5,857 nt of DNA from Candidatus Eiseniibacteriota bacterium (GTDB lineage: Bacteria; Joyebacterota; Joyebacteria; Joyebacterales; Joyebacteraceae): contig DAOWER010000255.1 of the NCBI GenBank assembly GCA_030638405.1, positions 1 to 5,857 on the forward strand, in the 5' to 3' direction. Position numbers and translations under genes: made by a program. The notes under the pieces were generated by a model, which saw only the letters and a list, made by a program, of their open reading frames with translations, did not search any database and was not told the DNA's origin. This document shows, one piece after another, positions 1 to 5,673 of the stretch. Position 1 is the first letter of the stretch, and each line of letters opens with the position of its first letter.

Positions 1-32
1 CGTCGCATCCGACCGTAACGCGCGGCTGCCCG

Positions 33-104
33 CACCGATGCGCCTGGCCGGACATGCGCGGGCGGCCACACCGATGCGCCTAGTCGGACGCGCGCGCCCG
101 GCCA
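33..104. repeat. imperfect tandem repeat, two 36-bp units
   Basis: Units 33-68 and 69-104 align without gaps at 30 of 36 positions. Both begin CACCGATGCGCCT and end CGGCCA. A shorter echo, CGCCTAGTCCG at 127-137, resembles the middle of the second unit (CGCCTAGTCGG at 78-88) at a different spacing. The repeat is non-coding and close to the window edge, so more copies could lie to the left. Its function is unknown; a decayed minisatellite or local duplication is the simplest reading. Confidence 0.6.
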
Positions 105-141
105 CCACACAATCCAGCGCACTTCCCGCCTAGTCCGCCAT

Positions 142-175
142 TCTCAGTGTGGTCACAAGGATACCACAGAAGAGA
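142..175. other. stem-loop in non-coding DNA
   Basis: TGTGGT (148-153) pairs with ACCACA (163-168) across a 9-nt loop. The stem can be extended by TCTC (142-145) with GAGA (172-175) over a small internal loop. The surroundings are locally less GC-rich than the flanks. Neither strand has a T-run after it, so it is not a classical intrinsic terminator. It could be an RNA structure, a protein-binding dyad or chance. Confidence 0.3.
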
Positions 176-318
176 GGCTGTGTCAATGGTTCCTGACCGA
201 CGATTCGGGAATTCCGCATGCAGCACTCTGCGCCCAGGGGGTGCTGGATGTGCCTCGTGCCCTCTCGATGAGGCGAGGGGGGAGATGCGTTGGCAATCAC
301 CGTCTTCAGCGGGCGGTG

Positions 319-624
319 CTAGCCACCGGGGATCTCGATCTTCGGGTGCGACTGGCCCTCCACGAACTTATTGTCGGTGTGGTCGTAGATGACGTACTCG
401 TGTGTGGTGTCAAGCGGAGCTTTGCCGGAGATCTTCCTAAAACACGGCAGCTCAGCCTCTTGGACAATATGGCACGCGTCGAACACACTTTTGTCCGGAA
501 CCCATATGCTGACTGTGTGCTTGGGCTCGCCCCAGTCCCACGTAACCTCTTCCCCCCGCCCCGCGGTGATCTTGTTGATCTTCCCGTCGCTGTCGATGGT
601 GCCCGTCCTCGGATCCGACTCCAT
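319..624 (-). CDS. small hypothetical protein, predicted cupredoxin/Ig-like beta-sandwich
   Basis: This encodes 101 residues ending in TAG. The ATG at 622-624 is preceded by GAGGAG (631-636 read on the minus strand) with a 6-nt spacer, a good ribosome site. No signal peptide or membrane segment is visible, so the product is probably cytoplasmic. The sequence alternates short beta-type stretches and turns: VTWDW (27-31), HTVSIWVPD (36-44), HEYVIYDH (75-82) and a closing PKIEIPGG (94-101). This resembles small single-domain cupredoxin-like folds, where a strand carrying V-T-W is followed by a Y-x-Y/I-Y strand and a C-terminal P-x-I-x-I strand. Histidines (36, 52, 75, 82, 93) and cysteines (51, 61) occur, but not in the usual blue-copper order, so copper binding is not supported. 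It lies 161 bp downstream of the kinase gene on the same strand. The gene is likely real; its function is unknown and the fold is inferred. Confidence 0.75.
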   Translation of the reverse strand: MESDPRTGTIDSDGKINKITAGRGEEVTWDWGEPKHTVSIWVPDKSVFDACHIVQEAELPCFRKISGKAPLDTTHEYVIYDHTDNKFVEGQSHPKIEIPGG

Positions 625-650
625 CTCTCTCTCCTCGGGCCTCAGGCCCT

Positions 651-687
651 CTGGTCCACTCCGCCTGTGGTCTCCGCGATGGACCAG
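651..687. repeat. perfect 8-bp inverted repeat upstream of the small gene
   Basis: CTGGTCCA (651-658) and TGGACCAG (680-687) are exact reverse complements separated by 21 bp. The dyad lies 27-63 bp upstream of the start codon of the minus-strand gene ending at 319, a position suited to an operator or 5'-leader hairpin. I see no clear -35/-10 pair beside it, so the regulatory role is inference. Confidence 0.4.
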
Positions 688-709
688 GCCGCGTCGACCT
701 CCTCTCTAC

Positions 710-737
710 GGGACCGGGCGCAGGCGCCCGCGGTCCC
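710..737 (-). other. strong GC stem-loop between kinase and small gene
   Basis: GGGACC (710-715) pairs with GGTCCC (732-737), and GGGCG (716-720) pairs with CGCCC (725-729). This gives 11 base pairs with a 2-nt bulge (730-731) and a 4-nt loop. It is about 50 bp past the kinase stop codon on the transcribed strand. No U-run follows, so it is not a standard intrinsic terminator. It may stabilise the kinase mRNA 3' end or weaken read-through into the next gene. Confidence 0.4.
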
Positions 738-756
738 GCTATCTCCATGATCGGGT

Positions 757-772
757 GCGGGTCGCAACCCGC
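757..772 (-). other. tetraloop hairpin just after the kinase stop codon
   Basis: GCGGGT (757-762) and ACCCGC (767-772) form a perfect 6-bp stem with a 4-nt loop, 13 bp past the kinase TAG on the minus strand. There is no U-run after it. Together with the hairpin at 710-737 it may form a mRNA 3'-end structure or a factor-dependent termination zone. Confidence 0.35.
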
Positions 773-785
773 GAAGTCATTGGTG

Positions 786-3410
786 CTATCTGTCGCCACC
801 GCGGTGGGGCAGGCGCTCGTAGCGCACATCGGAACAGAGACCCCGCAGCCCGGGCGTCGTCTCTACCTGTTCCCTGGAGTAGCCGCTCGCCAACGCCCTT
901 CCTATCCAGTCGAGAGCGGCGTCCCTGTCGCCCAGTTCTTCGTGAGCCAAGCCTATGTCGAACATCACACGGTCGTCCTTGGGGTTAAGCTCCATCGCCC
1001 TGCCCAGGTAGTCCCACGCCCTCGCGCTGTCTCCGAGCTCCGCGCTGTAAGATGCCAGTGAGGCGAGGATTTCCTCGTCGTGCGGCGCGTACTTCAGCTG
1101 TTCTTCCGCAAGTTCGACCGCCCTGACGTAGCACTCCGTCGCGCTTTCCTCTCCGCCCGGCACTCCGTCGCCCGCAGCGTCGTACGCAGCGGCCAGGCTG
1201 CCCCAGGTGACGTAGTGCGACTTGTCCTCTTCGAGGGCCATCCTATACATGTTGATTGCGTCGGCATAGCGCGATCGCACGAAATGGCACATGCCGAGAT
1301 TGCTGTACACCATTCGTGACACCTCTGGCGACGGCTCCAGCTCCAGCACCCGGTTCAGCTGCACGCATGCGTCATCGAATCGCTCTTCTTCGAGATGGAC
1401 AACGCCGATGACGATGTAGGGCCACGGGTTGTCTGGCGCGAGCTTGACGGCTTCTCCGAGCACGCGCAGCGCGTCATCGTATCGATTCTCTGTGAAGTAG
1501 AAGCGCCCTAAGTCGAAGTGCGCGGCCCAGTGCTTCGGTCTGTTGACGACCGCCTTCTCAAAGGTGGACTCCGCGAGGGCGAGTTTGTAATCGGACCAGT
1601 ATGCCTCCGCAAGCTTCCGGCGAGCCACTCTATTGACCGGGTCTATATCGAGAGCCCGCGTGAACTCCTGAATGGCCGCAGTGTAGTTCTCGCCCAGGAT
1701 CTCCTCGGTGCGTCCCAACGTCACGTGGGCGGCGGCCAGGCGGTCGTCCAACTTGGTCGCGACCCTCGCGCTTTCCGCTGCCCTCCTCGCGCTTTCATGG
1801 TCGCCTGTATCATCGAACTCGGCCAAATGTGCCTGCCCGAGGCCCAGCTGGGCCAGCGCGAAGGAGGGGTCGAGTGCCAGTGCGTCGCTGAAGAGCGACA
1901 CGGCGTCCGCGACGTGGCCGGTCGAGTCGTCCTCCGCGGCCCACAGCCGCCCGAGCCCGCCGAGGTAGGCATCGAACGCGCCAGCTACGGTCGTGCCCCC
2001 TGCCGACAGCGTCCGGTGGCCCTGCTCCTGAGAGGGGAGTCCCAGCATTTCAGCCGTCGCGACAACGGGGTCCTCCTGGCACGCGGCCACATTCGCGAGG
2101 TTGTCCCGCCACTGTAGGTCGTCCACCTTCTCACGCGATCGCGCATCAACGAGGTCAAGCCACAGGCTGACATCATGGCCGCTGTGCACGACAGTGCCCT
2201 TGAGTGCGTGTGTTGCACCTGAGACGACGAAGGCCTCTTCCGGCGTCGTGACGCCGTGTTCCTCCAGCTCGGCGGCGGGAATGACGCGGAAGTTGCGGTC
2301 GTCCCGCTCGAGCTGGCTGAGCCTGAACGTCAGGTGATGACGCAGGCCGTCGACGAACGCGTCGTCAGACGCATCACCCGCGTTCCGGAAGGGGAGGACC
2401 GCCACCTGCTTCAGCTCCCGAAGCCCGCCAACGCCGAGCCAGCTTCGCACCACGTTCTGGACCGGCGGCACCATGGCGAGCGCCACGCACGCCAGCACCA
2501 GCACGACCGCCGCTACGGCGAGTCTGCGCCTCCGCGCGGGCTCAATCGGGATTATCCTCGTGGCGCCGATCTCAATGAGAGAAGAGCCGGACGTGCGCCC
2601 GCTCCCCAGCGGCTCGAGGGCGGATACCAGCTCAGCCGCGCTGGCGAAGCGCTCGGCTGGATCCTTCTTCAAGCACCTGTTGACGATCGCCTCGAGCTCG
2701 GGCGGCACGTCGTGCCGCAGCGCGCCCAGCGGCTCGGGCTCCTCGTGCACGACGGAGTAGAGCACCGACTCGGGTCGCTCCCCGGGGAAGGGCAGTCCCC
2801 CCGTCAGGGCTTCGTAGAGCACGACGCCGAGCGACCATGTGTCCGTCCGGGCCTCGATGTCGCCTCCGCGCGCCTGCTCCGGCGACATGTAGGCGACAGT
2901 TCCCACCGTACTGCCGACCCTCGTGAGCCTCGTCTGCCCGGCGAGCTTCGCGAGGCCGAAGTCGAGTATCTTGGCCCTGCCGTCGTCCGTCAGGAAGATG
3001 TTGGACGGCTTGATGTCCCGGTGGACGATGCCCTTCGAGTGAGCCACTTGCAGTCCCCTGGCCACGTGGATCGCGAGCCCTACCGCCTCGTCGATGGGCA
3101 TGGGGCCCTTCTCCAGACGGTCTTCCACCGTCTCACCTTCGTAGCACGACAGAACGAGGAAGAGCTGTCCGTCCTCGGTTTCCTCAATCTCGTGGATGGT
3201 GCATATGTTGGGATGGTCGAGCCGGGAAGCGGCCTGAGCCTCTGTGACGAACCGATGCTTGGCGCGCTCGTCGCGAGTGAGTTCGGGGGAGAGGAACTTG
3301 AGCGCGACCGTGCGCTTGAGCCGGGTGTCCTCGGCCCGGTAGATGACACCCATGCCACCGCTGCCGAGTTTCTCGAGGATCCTGTAATGACAGACCGTCT
3401 CGCCGATCAT
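786..3410 (-). CDS. membrane Ser/Thr protein kinase with TolB/FlgO-like region and TPR repeats
   Basis: This 874-residue protein is a Hanks-type (PknB-like) kinase that transfers phosphate from ATP to protein Ser/Thr. The kinase domain spans about 9-268: glycine loop GSGGMG (16-21), VALK with Lys38, helix-C Glu57, HRDIKPSN with catalytic Asp132, DFG (150-152), SPEQ (176-179) and the DTWSLG segment (190-195). All key residues are present, so it should be active. An Arg run (293-296) precedes one membrane span (about 297-317), which predicts a cytoplasmic kinase and an outside C-terminal half. Residues about 333-455 (QVAVLPF, then FVDGLRHHLTFRLSQL and LKGTVVHSGHDVSLWLDLVDA) resemble the TolB/FlgO-like region common in such kinases and in some adenylate cyclases. 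From about 476 to 845 there are roughly eight TPR motifs, usually protein-binding. I chose the ATG at 3410 because GGAG lies 8 nt upstream and the kinase fold begins at once; a GTG at 3464 would add 18 Arg/Pro-rich residues without a good ribosome site. Its substrate is unknown. Confidence 0.93.
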   Translation of the reverse strand: MIGETVCHYRILEKLGSGGMGVIYRAEDTRLKRTVALKFLSPELTRDERAKHRFVTEAQAASRLDHPNICTIHEIEETEDGQLFLVLSCYEGETVEDRLEKGPMPIDEAVGLAIHVARGLQVAHSKGIVHRDIKPSNIFLTDDGRAKILDFGLAKLAGQTRLTRVGSTVGTVAYMSPEQARGGDIEARTDTWSLGVVLYEALTGGLPFPGERPESVLYSVVHEEPEPLGALRHDVPPELEAIVNRCLKKDPAERFASAAELVSALEPLGSGRTSGSSLIEIGATRIIPIEPARRRRLAVAAVVLVLACVALAMVPPVQNVVRSWLGVGGLRELKQVAVLPFRNAGDASDDAFVDGLRHHLTFRLSQLERDDRNFRVIPAAELEEHGVTTPEEAFVVSGATHALKGTVVHSGHDVSLWLDLVDARSREKVDDLQWRDNLANVAACQEDPVVATAEMLGLPSQEQGHRTLSAGGTTVAGAFDAYLGGLGRLWAAEDDSTGHVADAVSLFSDALALDPSFALAQLGLGQAHLAEFDDTGDHESARRAAESARVATKLDDRLAAAHVTLGRTEEILGENYTAAIQEFTRALDIDPVNRVARRKLAEAYWSDYKLALAESTFEKAVVNRPKHWAAHFDLGRFYFTENRYDDALRVLGEAVKLAPDNPWPYIVIGVVHLEEERFDDACVQLNRVLELEPSPEVSRMVYSNLGMCHFVRSRYADAINMYRMALEEDKSHYVTWGSLAAAYDAAGDGVPGGEESATECYVRAVELAEEQLKYAPHDEEILASLASYSAELGDSARAWDYLGRAMELNPKDDRVMFDIGLAHEELGDRDAALDWIGRALASGYSREQVETTPGLRGLCSDVRYERLPHRGGDR

Positions 3411-3418
3411 AGCAGACG

Positions 3419-3422
3419 CTCC
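3419..3422 (-). promoter_or_regulatory. ribosome binding site setting the kinase start
   Basis: GGAG read on the minus strand sits 8 nt before the ATG at 3408-3410. The alternative in-frame GTG at 3462-3464 has only a C/T-rich stretch ahead of it. This favours the shorter 874-residue form. Confidence 0.6.
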
Positions 3423-3526
3423 GGGCGGTCCGGCCCTTCTCGCTCGCGGACGGTGGCTCGTCACAAGGGGCAGCGCCTGGGGTTTGCTGTCCGCGAATCC
3501 CGTGGCCTGGATACACCCAATCCCAT

Positions 3527-3555
3527 GCTATCTGATTGCCATTCAGATGTATAGC
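3527..3555. promoter_or_regulatory. AT-rich dyad with a -10-like element upstream of the kinase
   Basis: ATCTGA (3530-3535) and TCAGAT (3543-3548) form an inverted repeat with a 7-bp spacer. Outer arms GCTA (3527-3530) and TAGC (3552-3555) extend it to nine pairs if a 4-nt bulge is allowed on one side. A TATACA sequence (3548-3553, minus strand) overlaps the right arm and could be a -10 box for the kinase, whose ATG is about 140 bp downstream. I see no good -35 at 16-18 bp. The lower GC compared with both flanks supports a promoter/operator, but the assignment is tentative. Confidence 0.35.
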
Positions 3556-3609
3556 GGATTCTTCCGAACGACCCGCTGCGGGGCACGTGCGGGCGTCCCT
3601 CGGCCCTCA

Positions 3610-3654
3610 AGGCTCGGCACGGTCGGTACAGGAGGCTCGGCATGGTCGGTACAG
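3610..3654. repeat. two-copy 23-bp-period tandem direct repeat
   Basis: A 22-bp unit occurs at 3610-3631 and again at 3633-3654 with 21 of 22 identical bases (C at 3620, T at 3643). Each copy contains AGGCTCGGCA and GGTCGGTACAG. It lies between the terminator of the outer-membrane/lipoprotein operon and the kinase gene, about 200 bp upstream of the kinase start. It could be a pair of protein-binding sites about two helical turns apart, or a recent local duplication. Confidence 0.7.
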
Positions 3655-3658
3655 TAAG

Positions 3659-3689
3659 GAAGGCCGCCGGCACCTGGCCAGCGGCCTTC
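3659..3689 (-). terminator. intrinsic-type terminator of the outer-membrane/lipoprotein operon
   Basis: GAAGGCCGC (3659-3667) and GCGGCCTTC (3681-3689) are perfect 9-bp arms. The inner part adds three more pairs after one mismatch, leaving a 5-nt loop. Read on the minus strand, the hairpin begins 32 bp past the lipoprotein stop codon and its right arm runs into CTTCCTTACTGT, a modestly T-rich tail. Position and strength fit a rho-independent terminator. The hairpin is near-symmetrical, but nothing is transcribed toward it from the left, so the minus-strand reading is preferred. Confidence 0.7.
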
Positions 3690-3721
3690 GGGTGAGTTGT
3701 CGCACGCTCTTGATCCGCCGC

Positions 3722-4354
3722 CTACTCGCCGTACAGGTCGAAGACCTCCAGCCGGAGCGGCGAGACCACGTACATGTAGAAACGGCCCGTCCAGTCGAAC
3801 TCGAGCATGTCCTGCGCGGTGGGCTCCGGGGCGCAGCTGTCGCCCTCCACCCAGAAAAACAGAACCGGGTCCAGACCGCTCCTGAAGTCATCGAGAGCCG
3901 CGTTGAACAGGTTGACACCGGACGCATTGAGTTTGGCGCTGATCTCGCCGGCGCCGAGCGCGTCGTACAGCGACTGCTCGGAGTAGTCGATGATGACCGA
4001 CTCGGCCAGGCCGTACTGTATCCAGACGCTGCCCGAGATCTCCCAGTCGTGCCCCGGGTCCTCCAGCCAGGTCACCTCATATGAAGCCGACAGCAGCCTC
4101 GCGTCGGTGATGGCGGAGCGCTCGAGCGGCGGGTCGAAACCCTCCAGCGCATCGTCGATCCCCTCCGCGACGTCTACGATCTTGGGGTCGCCGACGTAGT
4201 CGGCCGAGTCCTCACGCGTCTCGAAGTCCATCTCGGCGTAGTTCCGGAGGACGATGTCTACCACTTTCTCGTGGAGCAGCTTGCACCCGGTGATGCCCGC
4301 GGCAAGGCCGAGGACGATCAGGAGTGCGATGATCCCTCTCATCTTGTTGTTCAT
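3722..4354 (-). CDS. predicted lipoprotein of unknown function
   Basis: This encodes 210 residues ending in TAG. A type II signal peptide is clear: MNNKMR, a hydrophobic core (7-20), then the lipobox ITGC with Cys24 as the lipidated residue. Lys25 follows, not the Asp of the inner-membrane retention rule known from E. coli, so outer-membrane sorting is plausible. The mature part is acidic, with helical stretches near 25-40 and 58-71 and a more beta-like half containing YEVTWLED (92-99), WEISGSVWIQYG (104-115), DPVLFFWVEGDSC (162-174) and FYMYVVSPLRLEVFDLYGE (192-210). I do not recognise the family. A very strong ribosome site, AAGGAGG (4362-4368, minus strand), lies 7 nt before this ATG, which rules out the internal Met5 as the start. 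It begins 19 bp after the stop of the outer-membrane-type gene, so the two are almost surely co-transcribed. A partner or accessory role for that protein is inference. Confidence 0.85.
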   Translation of the reverse strand: MNNKMRGIIALLIVLGLAAGITGCKLLHEKVVDIVLRNYAEMDFETREDSADYVGDPKIVDVAEGIDDALEGFDPPLERSAITDARLLSASYEVTWLEDPGHDWEISGSVWIQYGLAESVIIDYSEQSLYDALGAGEISAKLNASGVNLFNAALDDFRSGLDPVLFFWVEGDSCAPEPTAQDMLEFDWTGRFYMYVVSPLRLEVFDLYGE

Positions 4355-4373
4355 GGTCCTCCCTCCTTGCTGG

Positions 4374-5282
4374 TTAGAATCCGAAGCCCATGCCGAAAGC
4401 GAAGCCGCTCTGCTCCGCGATGTTGTATTCGCCGTAGAGCGACACGACGGTCACCTGCGCGTGCAGACCGAGCGTCAGGTGGGCGGTCGACCGGGAGTCG
4501 AACTTGACCGACACGGGGTCGCCGTCCTCGTCGTCGTATTCGACGTCCATCTTGAACGTGTCCATCGAGAGCCCGGCGTACGGCTCGATGGTAGCGAACA
4601 CCAACGGGAGTTTCATGCTGGCCTGCGCTCCGAACGAAAAGGCCGTGGCGTCTATCAGGTCGTCACCCAGCTTGAACCTCTGGTACATGATCCCCGCTGC
4701 AATGTCGACCGGAAGGCCGGGGAAATACTGGGAAATGCTGTGCCTGAGGCCGTAGCCCTGGAGGTCCACGTCGCCTATCTCGACGTCGCCCGTGTCGAAG
4801 GCCATATAGCGGATCAGTGCCTCGGTGCCCTTGAACGACCCGATGCGTAGCTGTGGGGCCGCCAGCGCGAATGAAGCGAGGTCGAAACCGCCCGGGAACG
4901 CGAACGCCGTCCCGCCGTCACCATCGACGATGATGGCACCGGTCGGGCCGACCACGGTCGATGCATTATCCACCGTCGTCTCGGGGCTGAAGCCCATCTC
5001 TGTGGTGGCGCTGAACGTTCCATCGTCATCCGAGAACAGAACCGCCATCAGCCCCAACTCGAGCGATACGTGGAGGCCCCCCTCGGGGACGTGGGCCGAG
5101 TGGAACAGCGCGTTGTTCAGGTTGGCGCCGATGGCCTGAGCGAGGGGCTCCAGATAGCCCTCCGCGTTGGCGCCCGTGTAGGCGGATATCGCGTCCTCGA
5201 TCTGCGCCGACGCCGGAATCGACGCGATCAGGACCAGCACAACACACCCCAGAGCCGCGAGGGAGCGGGTTCGAGCGACCAT
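4374..5282 (-). CDS. outer-membrane beta-barrel-type protein, DUF6588-like
   Basis: This encodes 302 residues ending in TAA. A signal peptide is clear: MVARTR, hydrophobic core 8-22, and an ASA|Q cleavage site after residue 26. The mature protein has many alternating hydrophobic/polar stretches (LHVSLELGLMAVLF at 70-83, PQLRIGSF at 143-150, HLTLGLHAQVTVVSLYGEYNIA at 268-289) and ends in GFAFGMGFGF. A terminal Phe is the usual beta-barrel insertion signal. The central GYGLRHSISQYFPGLPVDIAAGIMYQ (177-201, key residues R180, H181, Q185, P188, P191) recalls the DUF6588 family of Bacteroidota-type bacteria; this is from memory and not checked. An Asp/Glu-rich loop (249-255) could be a surface or Ca-binding turn. 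GGGAGG ends 5 nt before the ATG, supporting this start. It is the first gene of a two-gene operon with the lipoprotein. Its function is unknown; channel or envelope-structure roles are possible. Confidence 0.85.
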   Translation of the reverse strand: MVARTRSLAALGCVVLVLIASIPASAQIEDAISAYTGANAEGYLEPLAQAIGANLNNALFHSAHVPEGGLHVSLELGLMAVLFSDDDGTFSATTEMGFSPETTVDNASTVVGPTGAIIVDGDGGTAFAFPGGFDLASFALAAPQLRIGSFKGTEALIRYMAFDTGDVEIGDVDLQGYGLRHSISQYFPGLPVDIAAGIMYQRFKLGDDLIDATAFSFGAQASMKLPLVFATIEPYAGLSMDTFKMDVEYDDEDGDPVSVKFDSRSTAHLTLGLHAQVTVVSLYGEYNIAEQSGFAFGMGFGF

Positions 5283-5351
5283 GGAATCCTCCCTTTCCGT
5301 GAGCTTCGCCTGCCTGGACGAATCCCGAGCAATTGCACCCTCTCTATACTG

Positions 5352-5381
5352 TAGATAACCACTCTAGTGACTATCCGTCAA
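5352..5381 (-). promoter_or_regulatory. tentative promoter for the outer-membrane/lipoprotein operon
   Basis: On the minus strand TTGACG (5376-5381) is five of six to the sigma70 -35 consensus. At an 18-bp spacer TATCTA (5352-5357) keeps only the TAT of the -10. A better-looking TATAGA (5343-5348) is 27 bp away, too far to pair with it. The region is AT-rich for this window and lies 60-100 bp upstream of the start codon, so a promoter here is likely even if the exact boxes are not. Confidence 0.35.
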
Positions 5382-5498
5382 GCATCTTCTGTATCGTCCG
5401 GGCGCCGCCCGACGGGCAGCGGTCCGGCGCACGCTTCCTGGCGCGGCCCGGTGGCGCACGATGTGCCCATGCGCTGTTTGCTCACGTCGAGAACCTCC

Positions 5499-5527
5499 TT
5501 GACACCGCTTCAGGGATTGGCTAGCGT
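5499..5527 (+). promoter_or_regulatory. sigma70-type promoter for the parA-like gene
   Basis: TTGACA (5499-5504) is a perfect -35 box. After exactly 17 bp comes TAGCGT (5522-5527), which keeps the T-A-----T frame of the -10. Transcription would start near 5534, giving a leader of about 140 nt before the ParA start codon. The spacing and orientation fit well; the weak -10 keeps confidence moderate. Confidence 0.55.
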
Positions 5528-5570
5528 TTGGCCGTTCACACACTTATTGAGTACAAGAGCACCCTGGCGA

Positions 5571-5590
5571 GCCGGACTCTCAGGTCCGGC
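5571..5590 (+). other. perfect 7-bp hairpin in the parA leader
   Basis: GCCGGAC (5571-5577) and GTCCGGC (5584-5590) pair exactly around a 6-nt loop. It lies about 40 nt after the predicted transcription start. No T-run follows, so it is not an obvious attenuator. It may be a leader structure or a protein-binding dyad. Confidence 0.4.
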
Positions 5591-5606
5591 GCGGGCGCTT
5601 CCTACG

Positions 5607-5646
5607 ACACGGCACGCCGCGCGCGGCCGGACGCGCGGTGCGGTGT
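5607..5646 (+). other. long imperfect GC hairpin just upstream of the parA ribosome site
   Basis: ACAC, GCAC and GCGCG blocks (5607-5623) pair with CGCGC, GTGC and GTGT blocks (5632-5646). With the single C-G pair at 5617/5637 this makes about 14 pairs with one mismatch, two single-base bulges and an 8-nt loop. It ends 18 nt before the GGGAGG of the parA-like gene, close enough to influence translation initiation. The functional role is inferred only. Confidence 0.35.
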
Positions 5647-5673
5647 GCGAGTCCATCCACGGTGGGAGGTTCG

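Larger units (their letters stand above)
1..318. other. non-coding stretch at the left edge
   Basis: I find no convincing gene here. Open frames that enter it (for example from 147 on the plus strand) give Arg/Cys/Ser-rich translations with no recognisable domain and no good ribosome site, as expected of chance frames in GC-rich DNA. The stretch contains a 36-bp tandem duplication (33-104) and a stem-loop (142-175). A weak 5-bp hairpin (298-302 with 314-318) lies directly after the stop codon of the minus-strand gene ending at 319, but it has no T-run and is not called a terminator. Confidence 0.6.

Noticed and set aside
298..318. A possible terminator directly after the small gene's stop codon
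   Set aside because: It has only 5 base pairs, an 11-nt loop and no T-run on the minus strand.
241..988. Overlapping plus-strand frames of 169 and 199 codons
   Set aside because: They run antisense to the small minus-strand gene and its upstream region. Their translations are Arg/Pro/Ser-rich with no motif, and I see no clear ribosome site.
3411..3464. An N-terminal extension of the kinase from a GTG at 3464
   Set aside because: The extra 18 residues are Arg/Pro-rich with no good ribosome site. The ATG at 3410 has GGAG at 8 nt and starts directly at the kinase fold.
2256..3554. A 432-codon open frame on the plus strand
   Set aside because: It lies antisense to the kinase catalytic domain, whose motifs are all intact on the minus strand. 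Long antisense frames are expected in GC-rich coding DNA, and the translation shows no domain.
4254..4850. A 198-codon plus-strand frame
   Set aside because: It spans the start of the lipoprotein gene and the 3' half of the outer-membrane-type gene in antisense. Both of those have signal peptides and strong ribosome sites.
5477..5496. A parS-like sequence (GTTT, CACGT, GA, AAC in order) near the ParA-like gene
   Set aside because: The spacing is broken by inserted bases and the central CACGTG palindrome is lost, so it does not match the 16-bp parS consensus.
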